DNA of 64,000 nt, from positions 248,001-312,000 of the forward strand of contig NZ_JAIVMC010000006.1 of NCBI RefSeq assembly GCF_020177265.1, written 5' to 3'. Numbering within the stretch: position 1 is the stretch's first letter; each line of letters opens with the position of its first letter. This document shows positions 26,876-36,208 of this stretch, piece after piece. The notes beneath the pieces were generated by a model. That model saw only the letters and a program-made list of their open reading frames with translations, was not told the origin of the DNA and did no database searches. The DNA is from Pseudooceanicola marinus (GTDB lineage Bacteria; Pseudomonadota; Alphaproteobacteria; Rhodobacterales; Rhodobacteraceae). The position numbers and the translations under genes were made by a program.

Positions 26876-27127
26876 TCAGCCGACGGCCGGCGTCGCCCGC
26901 GTGGCGAGGGTATAGCTGCCCTCGGGCAGGTTCAGCGCCGCGCTGAGGTCGCGCAGCTGCGCCATCGACAGCGTCACGCGGACCACTTCGTCCGTGCGGG
27001 GATCGTATTGCTCGACCGTGATGCACTCGGCAAAGGCATTGACCGCCACGTCCTCCTGCAGCGGGGCCGGCCCATCGTCGACCAGGGTGACAACAGTGCA
27101 GTCGAATTCGTGCTCAATCGTAAACAT
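26876..27127 (-). CDS. conserved hypothetical protein, 83 residues
   Basis: Acidic protein with no signal peptide or membrane segment; not recognised. It begins MFTIEHEFDCTVVTLVDDG, with two predicted beta strands and a later helix SMAQLRDLSAALNLPEG. The frame has strong third-position GC and sits between convergent yggU and the divergent M48 gene without overlapping either, supporting a real gene. Confidence 0.6.
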   Translation of the reverse strand: MFTIEHEFDCTVVTLVDDGPAPLQEDVAVNAFAECITVEQYDPRTDEVVRVTLSMAQLRDLSAALNLPEGSYTLATRATPAVG

Positions 27128-27325
27128 GCGTCTACCTTACCCCCGGTCAGGCCAGCCGCAAATGGGTGAATCCGGCAAGACCGCCTTCTCGGGACTGTAT
27201 TCACCCCGCGCATCGTCTATATGATGGGTTTCGCGCCGCCCCGTCGCACCGTGCCTGCCGCCCGGGCCGGCCTGCGCCCCATCCACCCTCGCCCCTCACA
27301 CGACCAGACCGGATCCCGCCCTGAC

Positions 27326-28033
27326 ATGACTGCCCTGCGCTCCTTCCTCGCTGTCCTGTTGCTGCTCGGCCTCGGCGCCTGCGCCCTGCCGACGGGGGCC
27401 GACCGGCTGTCGCCCGAGGAAGCCGCCGAGCTGCGCCAGAAGGCCGACCGAGCGGCGCGGCAGTTCGCGGAGGTGGTCGAAACGGTGGAGCCGGTGGCCG
27501 AACGCATGTGTCGCGCCCGGCGCGAGGATGACCGCTGCGCCTTCCGCATCGCCATCGACAGCCGCCGCCGGATGCCCGCAAACGCCTTCCAGACGCTAGA
27601 CATCGATGGCCAGCCGGTCCTGATCTTCACCCTGGCGCTGATCGCGGACATGCAGAACCCCGATGAACTGGCCTTTGTGATGAGCCACGAGGCCAGCCAC
27701 CACATCCTCGATCACCTGAAACGCCAGCGAGACTACGCCGCTCAGGGCGCCCAGGTCTATGCCGATGCCGCCCTGCGGGCCGGGGCATCCAAGGCGGCGG
27801 TCCGCCGTGCCTCGGAGATGGGGGCGGCCTACGGCGCCCGCTCCTACTCGCGCCAGTTCGAGCTGGATGCCGACTACCTCGGCACGCAGATCGCACGCGA
27901 GGCGGGCTACGACCCGTTGCGCGGTGCGCTTTACTTCGACCGGCTGCCCGATCCGGGCGAGAAATTCCTGGGCAGCCACCCCCCCAATGCCGAACGCATG
28001 GCCACCGTGCGGCGGGCGCTGGCCGCGCGCTGA
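27326..28033 (+). CDS. M48 family metallopeptidase, lipoprotein
   Basis: A 235-residue Zn protease with a lipoprotein signal (MTALRSFLAVLLLLGLGAC, lipobox LGAC with Cys at residue 19). The zinc site is MSHEASHHILDH (HExxH), and the third ligand is in QFELDADYLG. The domain resembles the periplasmic BepA/LoiP group of M48 proteases that act in outer-membrane protein quality control; the TPR region of BepA is absent, so LoiP-like is closer. The start at 27326 is chosen because it begins the signal peptide. Confidence 0.9.
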   Translation: MTALRSFLAVLLLLGLGACALPTGADRLSPEEAAELRQKADRAARQFAEVVETVEPVAERMCRARREDDRCAFRIAIDSRRRMPANAFQTLDIDGQPVLIFTLALIADMQNPDELAFVMSHEASHHILDHLKRQRDYAAQGAQVYADAALRAGASKAAVRRASEMGAAYGARSYSRQFELDADYLGTQIAREAGYDPLRGALYFDRLPDPGEKFLGSHPPNAERMATVRRALAAR

Positions 28034-28064
28034 CCGAGGCACGCGCGCGGGCAAGCCGACGCGA

Positions 28065-28127
28065 GGGGGCTTTACCCCCGTCTCCGTACCGGAGCCTCCG
28101 CCGGGGTATTTCCAGCAAAGAGAATAC
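28065..28127 (+). repeat. dispersed intergenic palindromic element, copy B
   Basis: GGGGGCTTTACCCCC hairpin, then CTCCGTACCGGAG hairpin, then CCTCCGCCGGGGTATTTCC and the tail AGCAAAGAGAATACC. This is one of the most complete copies. It lies in the convergent gap between the M48 gene and the second SLC13 transporter. Confidence 0.7.
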
Positions 28128-28175
28128 CGCGGGCTCCGCGGGCCATCGGCGGCGGTGTGCCCCATGGCCCTCGGC

Positions 28176-29960
28176 TCAGAGCGGCCAGAGCAGCGGGATG
28201 ACCAGGCTGACCACGATGCCCATCGACAGGTTCAGCGGGATACCCACCTTCATGAAGTCGGTGAACTTGTAGCCGCCGGGGCCATAGACCAGCATGTTGG
28301 TCTGGTAACCGATCGGCGTGGCGAAACTGGCCGAGGCGGCGATCATAACCGCGATGACCAGCGGCCGGGCGTCGACCCCCATGGCCTGCGCCAGCCCCAC
28401 GGCAATCGGCGTCATCACCACGGCCACGGCGTTGTTCGAGACCAGCTCCGTCAGCACGGAGGTCAGCAGGTAGACCGCCCAGACCACCAGCACCGGCGGC
28501 AGCACGGACATCGCCGGCGCGATGGCCCGCACGATCAGCTCCACCGCGCCGGTGTGTTCCAGCGCCGCGCCGATGGCCAGCATGGAGAAGATCAGCGCCA
28601 GCAGGCGCCCGTCGACGAAGCCGAAGGCCTCGTCCGCGTCGATGCAGCGGGTCACCAGCACCAGCGCCACCGCCATCACCGATAGCATCAGGATCGGCGC
28701 CACGCCGAGGCCTGCCAGACCCACGATGCCGAGGATCGCCAGGATGGCGATCGGCGCCTGGGACCGGCGATAGGCGCGTTCGCTGGGGGTGGCCACATCG
28801 ACCATGTCCATCTCGCGCGCCAGGCGGCGGATGTCCTCGGGCGCGCCCTCCAGCAGCAGCGTGTCGCCCACGCGTACCACCAGCTCATCCAGCTGCAGCT
28901 GTCGGCCGATGTTCTGGTTCCGCCGATGCACCGCCAGCGGATAGACACCATAACGCCGCCGCAGCCGCATCGAGCCCAGAGACCGGCCCACCATCTTGCA
29001 GCCCGGGGTGATCAGCACTTCGACGGTGGTGGTCTCCACCGCGCTGACCTGATCCACGCGCTTCAGGCTCTTGTCGCGCTGCAGGCTGAGCAGTTCCGAG
29101 ATATGGCTGCGCAGCACCACCCGGTCACCGACCTGCAGCTCGACCCCCTTCAGGTTGCGGCGCAGACTTTCGTCGCCGCGCAGCACATCGATCAGGCGCA
29201 CGCCCTCCCGCTTGAACAGCTGCACGCCCGTCACCTCGCGCCCGACCAGGTTGCTGTCGGGGGGAATTACAGCCTCGGTGAAGAACTTCATCTTCGAGCG
29301 ATCCGACAGCATTGAGGCCATGGAATCACGGCCCGGCAACAGGAAGCGCCCCACCACCAGCAGGTAGAAACAGCCCCAGCCGACGACAACCAGGCCAATG
29401 GGCGTGACCTCGAAGATACCGAAGGGCTCCAGCCCCTGGGTGCGCGCCACGCCGTCGACCAGCAGGTTGGTGGAGGTGCCGATCAGGGTCAGCGTGCCAC
29501 CCATGACGGCGGTATAGCTAAGCGGGATCAATAGCTTGGAGGGCATGATGTCCAGCGTCTTCGCCATCTGCACGAAGACCGGGATCATCACCACGACCAC
29601 CGGCGTATTGGACACGATGGCCGAAGACAGGGCCACGAAGGCGAAGAGAATCGCCAGGGCCAGGATCGGCCGGCGACTGGCCTGGGAGGTGGCTGTCTGG
29701 GTGAAGGCCTCCAGCGCACCGGTCCGCACCAGCGCCCCCATCACGATGAACATCGCGGCGATGGTCCACGGGGCCGGATTAGACAGCACCGGCAGGGCCA
29801 GGTCATAGGGCAGCAGGCCCAGGAGCAGCATCAGCGAGATGCCGGCGATGGCCACCACCTCGGTCGGATAGGTCTCGCGCACGAAAAGCACGAACATCGC
29901 CACGACGACCCCCAGGGTCAGCAGCGCTTCGCCGGTCTGCGAAATGTCGATGGCCAGCAT
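28176..29960 (-). CDS. SLC13-family permease with TrkA-C domains (paralogue 2)
   Basis: A 594-residue inner-membrane transporter with the same architecture as 12417-14189: membrane half with SAIVSNTPVVVVMIPV and IGTSTNLLVDG, two central RCK_C domains (about residues 210-385, including VEVLITPGCKMVGRSLG), and a second membrane half with VSNNAVAVVMTPIAVGLAQ and YQTNMLVYGPGGYKFTDF. It is clearly diverged from the other copy (SNT/SNN instead of MNN/LNN in the hairpin loops), so a different substrate is likely. Sulfate or dicarboxylate transport with sodium is typical of the family. Confidence 0.85.
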   Translation of the reverse strand: MLAIDISQTGEALLTLGVVVAMFVLFVRETYPTEVVAIAGISLMLLLGLLPYDLALPVLSNPAPWTIAAMFIVMGALVRTGALEAFTQTATSQASRRPILALAILFAFVALSSAIVSNTPVVVVMIPVFVQMAKTLDIMPSKLLIPLSYTAVMGGTLTLIGTSTNLLVDGVARTQGLEPFGIFEVTPIGLVVVGWGCFYLLVVGRFLLPGRDSMASMLSDRSKMKFFTEAVIPPDSNLVGREVTGVQLFKREGVRLIDVLRGDESLRRNLKGVELQVGDRVVLRSHISELLSLQRDKSLKRVDQVSAVETTTVEVLITPGCKMVGRSLGSMRLRRRYGVYPLAVHRRNQNIGRQLQLDELVVRVGDTLLLEGAPEDIRRLAREMDMVDVATPSERAYRRSQAPIAILAILGIVGLAGLGVAPILMLSVMAVALVLVTRCIDADEAFGFVDGRLLALIFSMLAIGAALEHTGAVELIVRAIAPAMSVLPPVLVVWAVYLLTSVLTELVSNNAVAVVMTPIAVGLAQAMGVDARPLVIAVMIAASASFATPIGYQTNMLVYGPGGYKFTDFMKVGIPLNLSMGIVVSLVIPLLWPL

Positions 29961-30094
29961 CCTAGCTGCACTCCCTCAGCGATGGCATTCGCCCGATGCC
30001 GATCTAGGCGCAGCAACCGGCGGCATGCAAGCGCCGCGCGTGCGGGACCGGGGCGTCTGGCGCCCGGGTGCCCTCTGCCCGGGCATCATGGGGA

Positions 30095-30925
30095 TCAGCC
30101 CGCCTCGACCGGACCGGGGCCGGAGGCCGACAGCCGTCCGCCCTGGCGCACCATCTCGACCCGGGTGGCGCGGCCGGTGCGGTCATCGGTCTCGACGTAG
30201 AGCCCGCTGACGGTGGCCGCCCCCTCGGCAGGGGTGAAGCGGCCCTTGGACATGCCGGTGACGAAGCGGCGCATCGGCTCCCCCTTGTCCATGCCGATGA
30301 CCGAATCGTAATCGCCGGTCATGCCCGCATCGGACTGGAAGGCGGTGCCCCTGGGCAGGATCTGCGCGTCCGCCGTGGGCACGTGCGTATGGGTGCCGAC
30401 CACCATCGAGGCGCGCCCGTCGCAGAAGTGGCCCATGGCCATCTTCTCCGAGGTCGCCTCGCAGTGGACGTCGATCAGCGCGGCCTGCACCAGCCCGCCC
30501 ATCGGGTACTTGCGCAGCACGGCGTCGACCTGGCTGAAGGGATCTTCGAAGGGGCGCTTCATGAAGACCTGGCCCAGCACCTGGGCCACCAGCACCTTGC
30601 GCCCGTTCGTGGCGTCGAAGACGCGCGCGCCGACGCCGGGGCATTCCTTGGCGTAGTTCAGGGGCCGGATGATGCGCTTGTCCGCCTCGATCGCCTGAAG
30701 CATGTCCTTCTGGTCGAAGGCATGGTCACCCAGGGTCACCACATCGGCGCCGGCATCGAGGATCAGCTTGGCATGGGCACCGGTCAGCCCCGCGCCGTGG
30801 CTGGCGTTCTCGCCATTGACCACGACGAAATCCAACCGCCAGGCTTGCCGCAACTTGGGCAGCCACTCCGTGATGGCGGCACGCCCGGCGCGCCCCATCA
30901 CATCTCCGAGAAACATCATCCGCAT
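30095..30925 (-). CDS. TIGR00282/YmdB-like metallophosphoesterase
   Basis: A 276-residue calcineurin-like phosphoesterase of the YmdB family. Metal-binding motifs are FLGDVMGRAGR (Asp), VVNGENASHGAGL (Asn), LGDHAFDQKD, DVHCEATSEKMAMGHF and VVGTHTHVPTADAQILPRG (GTHTHV). In Bacillus, YmdB is a 2',3'-cyclic nucleotide phosphodiesterase with a global effect on gene expression. The start at 30925 (MRMMFLGDVM) is chosen over an upstream in-frame extension. Followed upstream by two inverted copies of the dispersed intergenic element. Confidence 0.9.
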   Translation of the reverse strand: MRMMFLGDVMGRAGRAAITEWLPKLRQAWRLDFVVVNGENASHGAGLTGAHAKLILDAGADVVTLGDHAFDQKDMLQAIEADKRIIRPLNYAKECPGVGARVFDATNGRKVLVAQVLGQVFMKRPFEDPFSQVDAVLRKYPMGGLVQAALIDVHCEATSEKMAMGHFCDGRASMVVGTHTHVPTADAQILPRGTAFQSDAGMTGDYDSVIGMDKGEPMRRFVTGMSKGRFTPAEGAATVSGLYVETDDRTGRATRVEMVRQGGRLSASGPGPVEAG

Positions 30926-30994
30926 GGGCCAAGCCCTATGCCCCCCGGCGGCGGGAGGCAAGTGTTTCGGCGCACCGGTCCGCGGGGACGGGCG

Positions 30995-31064
30995 GGAGGG
31001 GGCGCTGCCCCCCGTCTCCGTGCCGGAGCCTCCCCCCGGAGTATTTCGGACAAGGTGAAGGGGC
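30995..31064 (+). repeat. dispersed intergenic palindromic element, copy C
   Basis: GGGGGCGCTGCCCCC hairpin (30998-31012), CTCCGTGCCGGAG (31016-31028) and the core CCTCCCCCCGGAGTATTTC with the tail GGACAAGGTGAAGGGG. Its 3' half (31028-31064) is a near-perfect inverted repeat of copy D at 31156-31191. Confidence 0.7.
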
Positions 31065-31155
31065 GTGACCGCGCCAGCGAGGCATCCGCCGCGAGGGCCT
31101 GCGCGCCCGCACCCGACCCAGACAGGGGGAGGGACACAGACCGGGTGCCGTCCCA

Positions 31156-31194
31156 GCCCTTCACCTTGTCGGAAATACTCCCGCCGGAGGCATC
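31156..31194 (-). repeat. dispersed intergenic palindromic element, copy D
   Basis: Partial copy in opposite orientation to C. On the minus strand it reads GCCTCCGGCGGGAGTATTTC then CGACAAGGTGAAGGGC. Together with C it brackets about 90 bases (31065-31155) that contain no gene. Confidence 0.65.
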
Positions 31195-31213
31195 GGCCGC
31201 CAGGCCGATCCGC

Positions 31214-31918
31214 TCAGCCGGACGCCGCAGGCCCCCGCCGGGCGGGAAAGCGGCGTGCCAGGTCGGCCGCCGCCCTGCGATCCGCAACTTCTTCCGGGCC
31301 GCGCGCCCAGGGGCGGAAGCGCATGCGGAAGGCGGCGAAGGCGGCCGCCGGGTCTTCCATCGGATAGCCGATCCGCGGCAGGCTCTCGGCCAGCGGGGTG
31401 TCGTCACGCGCCGCCGGGTCCGGCCAGACCGACAGGCCCTGCAGCGCCAGCCGACGCCAGTCGAACTTCGGCCCCGGATCGGCCTTGCGCGTCGGGGCCA
31501 TGTCGGAGTGGCCGATCACCCCTTCGGGCGGAATGGACCAGCGGTGCAGGATCTGCGGCAGCAGCCATTCCAGCCGCGCCATCTGGCGTTCAGCGAAGGG
31601 GTTGGGCGCCGGGTTGGCCAGCTCGATCCCGATGGATCGGGAGTTCACGTCATCCAGCCCGCCCCAGCTTCCCACGCCCGCGTGCCAGGCCCGGCGGTCC
31701 TCCGGCACCATCTGCCAGAGACGGCCATCTTCGGCGATGACATAGTGAACGGAAACCGGGGTCGGCTCGGCCCTCGGGTCCGCCAGCCGTTGCAGCGCGG
31801 CCTCGGCGGTCTCCATCGCGGTGTGATGCAGCACCACGAGATAGGGCGTCAGCCCGTCGCGGCGGTCGTTCTGGTTGGGGGAGGCGTAGGGTTCCGCCCC
31901 CTCCTGCCAGTGGCTCAT
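31214..31918 (-). CDS. ampD: N-acetylmuramoyl-L-alanine amidase, AmpD-like
   Basis: Zn-amidase of family Amidase_2, 234 residues, with no signal peptide, fitting a cytoplasmic AmpD that recycles anhydro-muropeptides. Zinc ligands are visible as LVVLHHTAM, the distal VIGHSDMAPTRKADPGPKFDW, and the conserved HAGVGSWGGLDDVNSRSIGIE surrounds the substrate cleft (only part of that run is diagnostic). It starts 4 bases after the stop of the lipoprotein gene upstream, so both are one operon. The C-terminal 60 residues are Arg/Ala-rich and less conserved. Confidence 0.88.
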   Translation of the reverse strand: MSHWQEGAEPYASPNQNDRRDGLTPYLVVLHHTAMETAEAALQRLADPRAEPTPVSVHYVIAEDGRLWQMVPEDRRAWHAGVGSWGGLDDVNSRSIGIELANPAPNPFAERQMARLEWLLPQILHRWSIPPEGVIGHSDMAPTRKADPGPKFDWRRLALQGLSVWPDPAARDDTPLAESLPRIGYPMEDPAAAFAAFRMRFRPWARGPEEVADRRAAADLARRFPARRGPAASG

Positions 31919-31922
31919 GCGA

Positions 31923-32720
31923 TCACTCCGACGCGCCCTGCGCGGCCTTGCGGAAGGGCGAGGGATCCCAGGTGCAGGCGAAACCATCGCCATCGGGGTC
32001 GAGGCCCATGCGGTCGCGCTGCGGCCCGCCCTTCGACAGGAAGTCGGCCTGGGCCAGATCGGGCGAGGCGTACTTGGCGCAGTTGCGGGTATAACGCGCC
32101 TCGGCATTGATGCCGATCCGGGTGTAGAGCGGCGTGCCCACGGAATGGGTGGTGCCCAGGGCATAGGCGGCCAGGTTCGGGCCGGTATCCGCCCGCTCGG
32201 GCAGGGCCTCGGGCTGGATCTGCTCGTAGCGGGCACGGTTTTCCTGGATGAACTCCGCGTCTTCCTCGATCGAGCGTTGCTGATCGACGGCGCCGAAATC
32301 GTTCTCCTCGGAGATGCCCAGCGGGTTCACCGCTTCGGGGGCGGGGTTCGCGGGGCTGGCCTCCAGCGGCGCTTCGCCGGAGTTGGCGGTGGCGGCATTC
32401 AGCGCCGCCTGGGCGTCGGCGGCAATGGCCTCGGCGCTGTCGGCGCCCTGGTTGCCGGCGCCGGCGGGCGTCGTCTCGGCCCCGGCGGGCAGGGTGTTCA
32501 TCGCCGAAAGCGGGCGCTCGCCCGCGGCGCCCTGCTGCCCCGGCAGCGTCTCGGAGGAGACGTTGGGCGGCGGTGCGATGGTCGAGGATTGCAGCTCCGC
32601 ATCGCGTTGCTGCTGGTAGCTCTGGTAGTCGCCGAAGCCGACGCCGGCGGCACTGTCGGGCACGCCGGGGGTGCAGGAAGCAAGGGCCAGAAGGGCCACG
32701 GCCAGGGTAATCTCGCGCAT
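31923..32720 (-). CDS. lipoprotein with excalibur-like C-terminal motif
   Basis: A 265-residue lipoprotein: MREITLAVALLALASC gives a signal with lipobox LASC (Cys 16). Residues 35-160 are a Pro/Ala/Gln/Glu-rich low-complexity linker. The C-terminal 80 residues have NCAKYASPDLAQADFLSKGG and DPDGDGFACTWDPSPFR, the DxDxDGxxC pattern of the excalibur calcium-binding domain, with a Cys pair that could form a disulfide. It is in an operon with ampD (4-base gap), suggesting a cell-envelope role; the function is otherwise unknown. Confidence 0.78.
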   Translation of the reverse strand: MREITLAVALLALASCTPGVPDSAAGVGFGDYQSYQQQRDAELQSSTIAPPPNVSSETLPGQQGAAGERPLSAMNTLPAGAETTPAGAGNQGADSAEAIAADAQAALNAATANSGEAPLEASPANPAPEAVNPLGISEENDFGAVDQQRSIEEDAEFIQENRARYEQIQPEALPERADTGPNLAAYALGTTHSVGTPLYTRIGINAEARYTRNCAKYASPDLAQADFLSKGGPQRDRMGLDPDGDGFACTWDPSPFRKAAQGASE

Positions 32721-32810
32721 CTGAAACTCTCTCGTACCGCCCGAACGGCCCCGGGGTGGATCGGGCGCCGCGCCACCCGGCGCGGCCCCTTCAGGGCCTA
32801 GGAAGCCGGG

Positions 32811-34298
32811 TTACCACCATTTCGCGGGCTTGGAAACAAACCCGGCCGCCTGCTCCAGCGCATAGGCGGTGTTCAGCAGATCGCCCTCTTCCCAGGGGCG
32901 GCCGATCAGTTGCAGACCCAGGGGCAGGCCCTGCTTGTCGACGCCGGCGGGCACCGAGACGCCGGGCAGACCGGCGAGGTTCACCGTCACGGTAAACACG
33001 TCGTTGAGGTACATCTGCACCGGATCCGCGCTCTTCATCTCGCCCAGGCCGAAGGCGGCGGAGGGCGTGGCAGGGGTCAGGATCGCGTCGACACCGCTGG
33101 CAAACGCCTCATCGAAGTCGCGCTTGATCAGCGCGCGGACCTTGCGGGCACGGTTGTAGTAGGCGTCGTAGAAACCGGCGGAGAGCACGTAGGTGCCGAC
33201 CATGATCCGGCGCTGCACCTCGGAGCCGAAGCCCTCGGCACGGGTCTTCTCGTACATCTCGGTGATGCCGTCGCCCGCCGCCAGGGTGGCCCGGTGACCG
33301 TAGCGCACACCGTCATAGCGCGCCAGGTTCGACGAGGCCTCGGCGGGCGCGATCACGTAGTAGGCGGGCAGCGCGTACTTGGTATGGGGCAGCGAGATGT
33401 CCACGACCTTGGCGCCGGCATCGGCCAGCATTTCCTTGCCGCGGGTCCACAGCTGCTCGATTTCCGCGGGGATGCCCTCCATGTGGTATTCCTTGGGGAT
33501 ACCGATGGTCTTGCCGCGAATGTCGCCGGTCAGCGCCGCCTCGAAATCGGGCACCGGGAAATCGACGGAGGTCGAGTCCTTGGGGTCATGGCTGCACATG
33601 GCCTGCAGCATGATGGCGCTGTCGCGCACCGTCTTGGTCATCGGGCCGGCCTGGTCCAGCGAGCTGGCGAAAGCCACGATCCCCCAGCGGGAACAGCGCC
33701 CGTAGGTCGGCTTGATCCCCACGGTGCCGGTGAAGGCGCAGGGTTGGCGGATCGAGCCGCCGGTGTCGGTGCCGGTGGCACCGAGGCAGAGGTCCGCAGC
33801 CACGGCCGAGGCCGAGCCACCGGAGGAGCCGCCCGGGGTCAACGGGGTCTCGTCACCCTCGCGGCGCCAGGGGTTCACGGCGTTGCCGTAGGCGGAGGTC
33901 TCGTTCGAGCTTCCCATGGCGAATTCGTCCATGTTCAGCTTGCCCAGCATCACCGCGCCGTCGGCAAAGAGGTTGCCAGTAACGGTGGATTCATACTCGG
34001 GCTTGAAGCCGCCGAGGATGTTCGACGCGGCCTGGCTGGCCACGCCCTTGGTGCAGAATAGGTCCTTGATCCCCAGCGGAATGCCACAGAGCGCGGGCGC
34101 CTCGCCGCCCTTCAGGCGGGCATCGGCTGCCTCGGCCTGCTGCATGGCGATCTCGGGGGTCTTGTGCACGAAGGCGTTCAGCGCGCCGGCGCCTTCGATG
34201 GCGCCCAGGCAGGCCTCGGTCAGCGCGGCAGAGGTCACCTCCCCCTTCTTCAGGGCGTCGCGGGCCTCGGCAATGGTCAGGGTGTTCAGCTCGGTCAT
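32811..34298 (-). CDS. gatA: Asp/Glu-tRNA amidotransferase subunit A
   Basis: Amidase subunit of GatCAB, which converts Glu-tRNA(Gln) and Asp-tRNA(Asn) to the amidated forms. The 495-residue protein has the Ser-cisSer-Lys triad: K in [26 protein letters not shown], and the nucleophile loop [15 protein letters not shown]. The glycine-rich amidase signature is complete. gatC lies 38 bases upstream on the same strand; gatB is not in the window. Confidence 0.97.
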   Translation of the reverse strand: MTELNTLTIAEARDALKKGEVTSAALTEACLGAIEGAGALNAFVHKTPEIAMQQAEAADARLKGGEAPALCGIPLGIKDLFCTKGVASQAASNILGGFKPEYESTVTGNLFADGAVMLGKLNMDEFAMGSSNETSAYGNAVNPWRREGDETPLTPGGSSGGSASAVAADLCLGATGTDTGGSIRQPCAFTGTVGIKPTYGRCSRWGIVAFASSLDQAGPMTKTVRDSAIMLQAMCSHDPKDSTSVDFPVPDFEAALTGDIRGKTIGIPKEYHMEGIPAEIEQLWTRGKEMLADAGAKVVDISLPHTKYALPAYYVIAPAEASSNLARYDGVRYGHRATLAAGDGITEMYEKTRAEGFGSEVQRRIMVGTYVLSAGFYDAYYNRARKVRALIKRDFDEAFASGVDAILTPATPSAAFGLGEMKSADPVQMYLNDVFTVTVNLAGLPGVSVPAGVDKQGLPLGLQLIGRPWEEGDLLNTAYALEQAAGFVSKPAKWW

Positions 34299-34336
34299 CT
34301 CGTCTCGCCTCTCCGGTCGGGCGTGGATCTTCGGTC

Positions 34337-34624
34337 TTACTCGACCACCTTGGGCACGGCGAAGAAACCTTCGCGGGCGTCGGGAGCATTGGCCAGGATC
34401 TTGTCCTGCTGGTCGCCCTCAGTCACCACGTCCTCGCGGCGTTTCAGGCGCATGGGCGTGACCGAGGTCATGGGTTCCACGCCCTCCACGTCCACTTCGT
34501 TCAGCTGTTCGATGAAGCCGAGGATCGTGTTGAATTCTTCCGCCAGGGCGGGCAGCGCGTCGTCTTCCACCTTGATGCGGGCCAGTTTCGCGACCTTGGC
34601 CGCGGTTTCGGTGTCGATCGACAT
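34337..34624 (-). CDS. gatC: Asp/Glu-tRNA amidotransferase subunit C
   Basis: Small GatC subunit of 95 residues that stabilises GatA on GatB. The sequence [41 protein letters not shown] and the C-terminal [18 protein letters not shown] are characteristic. The start at [10 protein letters not shown] is chosen because GGGAG lies 6 bases before it; another in-frame ATG two codons upstream lacks this spacing. It is the first gene of the gatC-gatA unit. Confidence 0.95.
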   Translation of the reverse strand: MSIDTETAAKVAKLARIKVEDDALPALAEEFNTILGFIEQLNEVDVEGVEPMTSVTPMRLKRREDVVTEGDQQDKILANAPDAREGFFAVPKVVE

Positions 34625-34721
34625 GGGCATCTCCCGGGGATGTTCCTGGTTTCGGATCGCAGACGGGTTTAGCGCCCGCAGGCACGGGCCGCAAGCCACT
34701 GCCAGGCCCTATCTGGCAGGG

Positions 34722-35366
34722 CTAGCCGCGCAGCTGATGGCGGCGCCAGACCTCGATCATCCAGGCCAGCATGACGGCGTTGAGGATGTGCCACAGGAAA
34801 TGCGTGCCCAGCCCACCCGTCGCCCCGCAAAGCGGCATGTCGAGCGAACGGAAGGTCAGCGACAGCACCAGAAGGCCAGCCCCGATCGCCAGCCCGCGCG
34901 CGGTGGCGGGCGCCCGCCGCGCCAGGATCAGCGCATAGGCGGCGATCATCAGCGGCACCGGCAGGTAACCAGCGCTGGCGCCGTAAAGCGGCACGCCCGA
35001 CAGCATCGGCGCCATGGCCCCCGCAACAAAGGGGAAGGCCAGCGTGACAAGTGCCGCCTGCCAGCGCGGACGGTGCAGGAAATCGCGGGTCGCCGCAAAG
35101 ATGTAGACCAGGATGAAAGCGAGGATCGGCAGGGTGTCGGCCATCGACGCCCAGGCCGTGGCGAGGGTGTGGAACAGGCCGGACCCGACGCCGATCACGA
35201 AGAGGATCCCCGCCAGGACCTGACCGGTCGCCATGCCCCGAACGCGCGGCCAGGCCCAGAGGGCGGCCAGGACAAAGGCAAGGTTTGTCAGCGCATTGAC
35301 CGGCTCCGCCCAGACCTCGGGCCCGAGGCGTTCACAATAGGCATCAATGCTCTCATTCCAGTCCAA
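34722..35366 (-). CDS. ceramidase-like membrane protein
   Basis: A 214-residue protein with about seven membrane helices, matching the alkaline ceramidase family (PF05875). Putative catalytic residues are in VGSGLFHTLATAW (Ser and His), MADTLPIL (Asp) and THFLWHILNAVMLAW (two His). I place the start at a TTG codon (35366) giving LDWNESIDAYCERLGPEVWAEPVNA, because AAGGAA lies 7 bases upstream and homologues as I recall begin with a similar MDW. Bacterial members may act on membrane lipids; the substrate is not known. Confidence 0.8.
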   Translation of the reverse strand: MDWNESIDAYCERLGPEVWAEPVNALTNLAFVLAALWAWPRVRGMATGQVLAGILFVIGVGSGLFHTLATAWASMADTLPILAFILVYIFAATRDFLHRPRWQAALVTLAFPFVAGAMAPMLSGVPLYGASAGYLPVPLMIAAYALILARRAPATARGLAIGAGLLVLSLTFRSLDMPLCGATGGLGTHFLWHILNAVMLAWMIEVWRRHQLRG

Positions 35367-35461
35367 GGGGCTTTCCTTGTCATTGTCGGACGGTAGGTTA
35401 CCTGCATTGCATCCCCGGGCGGGATCCGTTCCGTCCCGGCCCAAATGATATGAGGTACTCC

Positions 35462-36157
35462 ATGAAACTGATCTGGCTCGGCCACGGCTCCTTCCGCCTG
35501 GAAATCGCCGACAAGGTGATCCTGCTCGATCCCTTTCTGACCGGCAACCCGATGTTCCCCGAGGAACGTCGCGCAGAGGCCATCGCAGGCGCCACCCACA
35601 TCTTCGTGACCCATGGCCATGGCGACCACCTGAACGATGTCGGCCCCGTCGCCAAGGAGCTGGGCATCCCGGTCTTCGGCATGGTCGAACTGATGAAATG
35701 GGTGGCCGACCAGCACGGCGTCGAAACCACCGGGTTCAACAAGGGCGGCACCGTCGACATCGACGGGGTGAAGGTGACCATGGTCCACGCCACCCATTCC
35801 TCGGCCACCGAGACGGCGGATGGCGTGCCGGTCTACCTCGGCTCCGAATCGGGCTTCATGATCGAGGGCGAAGGCCACACGATCTATTTCTCCGGCGACA
35901 CCGACGTGATGGCGGACATGAAGATCTTCCACGATCTGCACAAACCCGACATCGGCATCCTATGCGCCGGCGGCCATTTCACCATGGACATGCGCCGCGC
36001 CGCCTATGCCGCGAAGACCTTCTTCGACTTCAAGACGCTGGTGCCGATGCACTATCGCACCTTCCCGCTGCTGGAACAGAATGCCGACCTGCTGAAGTCG
36101 GAACTGCCCGGGGTCGACGTGATCGAGCCGCAGGTGATGGAAGCCATCGAACTGTGA
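35462..36157 (+). CDS. UPF0173 metal-dependent hydrolase
   Basis: Metallo-beta-lactamase fold hydrolase of 231 residues. It carries THGHGDHLNDV (HxHxDH), FSGDTDVMADM (the conserved Asp loop), GHFTMDMRRAAYAAK, and the terminal VPMHYRTFPLLEQ that is characteristic of UPF0173/YtkL-like proteins. No signal peptide is present. GAGG lies 6 bases before the ATG, which was preferred over an in-frame ATG at 35450. Substrate unknown. Confidence 0.9.
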   Translation: MKLIWLGHGSFRLEIADKVILLDPFLTGNPMFPEERRAEAIAGATHIFVTHGHGDHLNDVGPVAKELGIPVFGMVELMKWVADQHGVETTGFNKGGTVDIDGVKVTMVHATHSSATETADGVPVYLGSESGFMIEGEGHTIYFSGDTDVMADMKIFHDLHKPDIGILCAGGHFTMDMRRAAYAAKTFFDFKTLVPMHYRTFPLLEQNADLLKSELPGVDVIEPQVMEAIEL

Positions 36158-36169
36158 CACACTGGCGGC

Positions 36170-36207
36170 CGGGGGCTTTGCCCCCCGGCTCCGTCCCGAA
36201 GCGTCCC
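36170..36207 (+). repeat. dispersed intergenic palindromic element, copy F (truncated)
   Basis: CGGGGGCTTTGCCCCCCGG hairpin followed by CTCCGTCCCGAAG and GTCCC. The GTATTTC core and tail are missing. It lies in the convergent gap between the UPF0173 and H-type lectin genes and runs into the lectin stop codon. Confidence 0.5.
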
Positions 36208-36208
36208 C

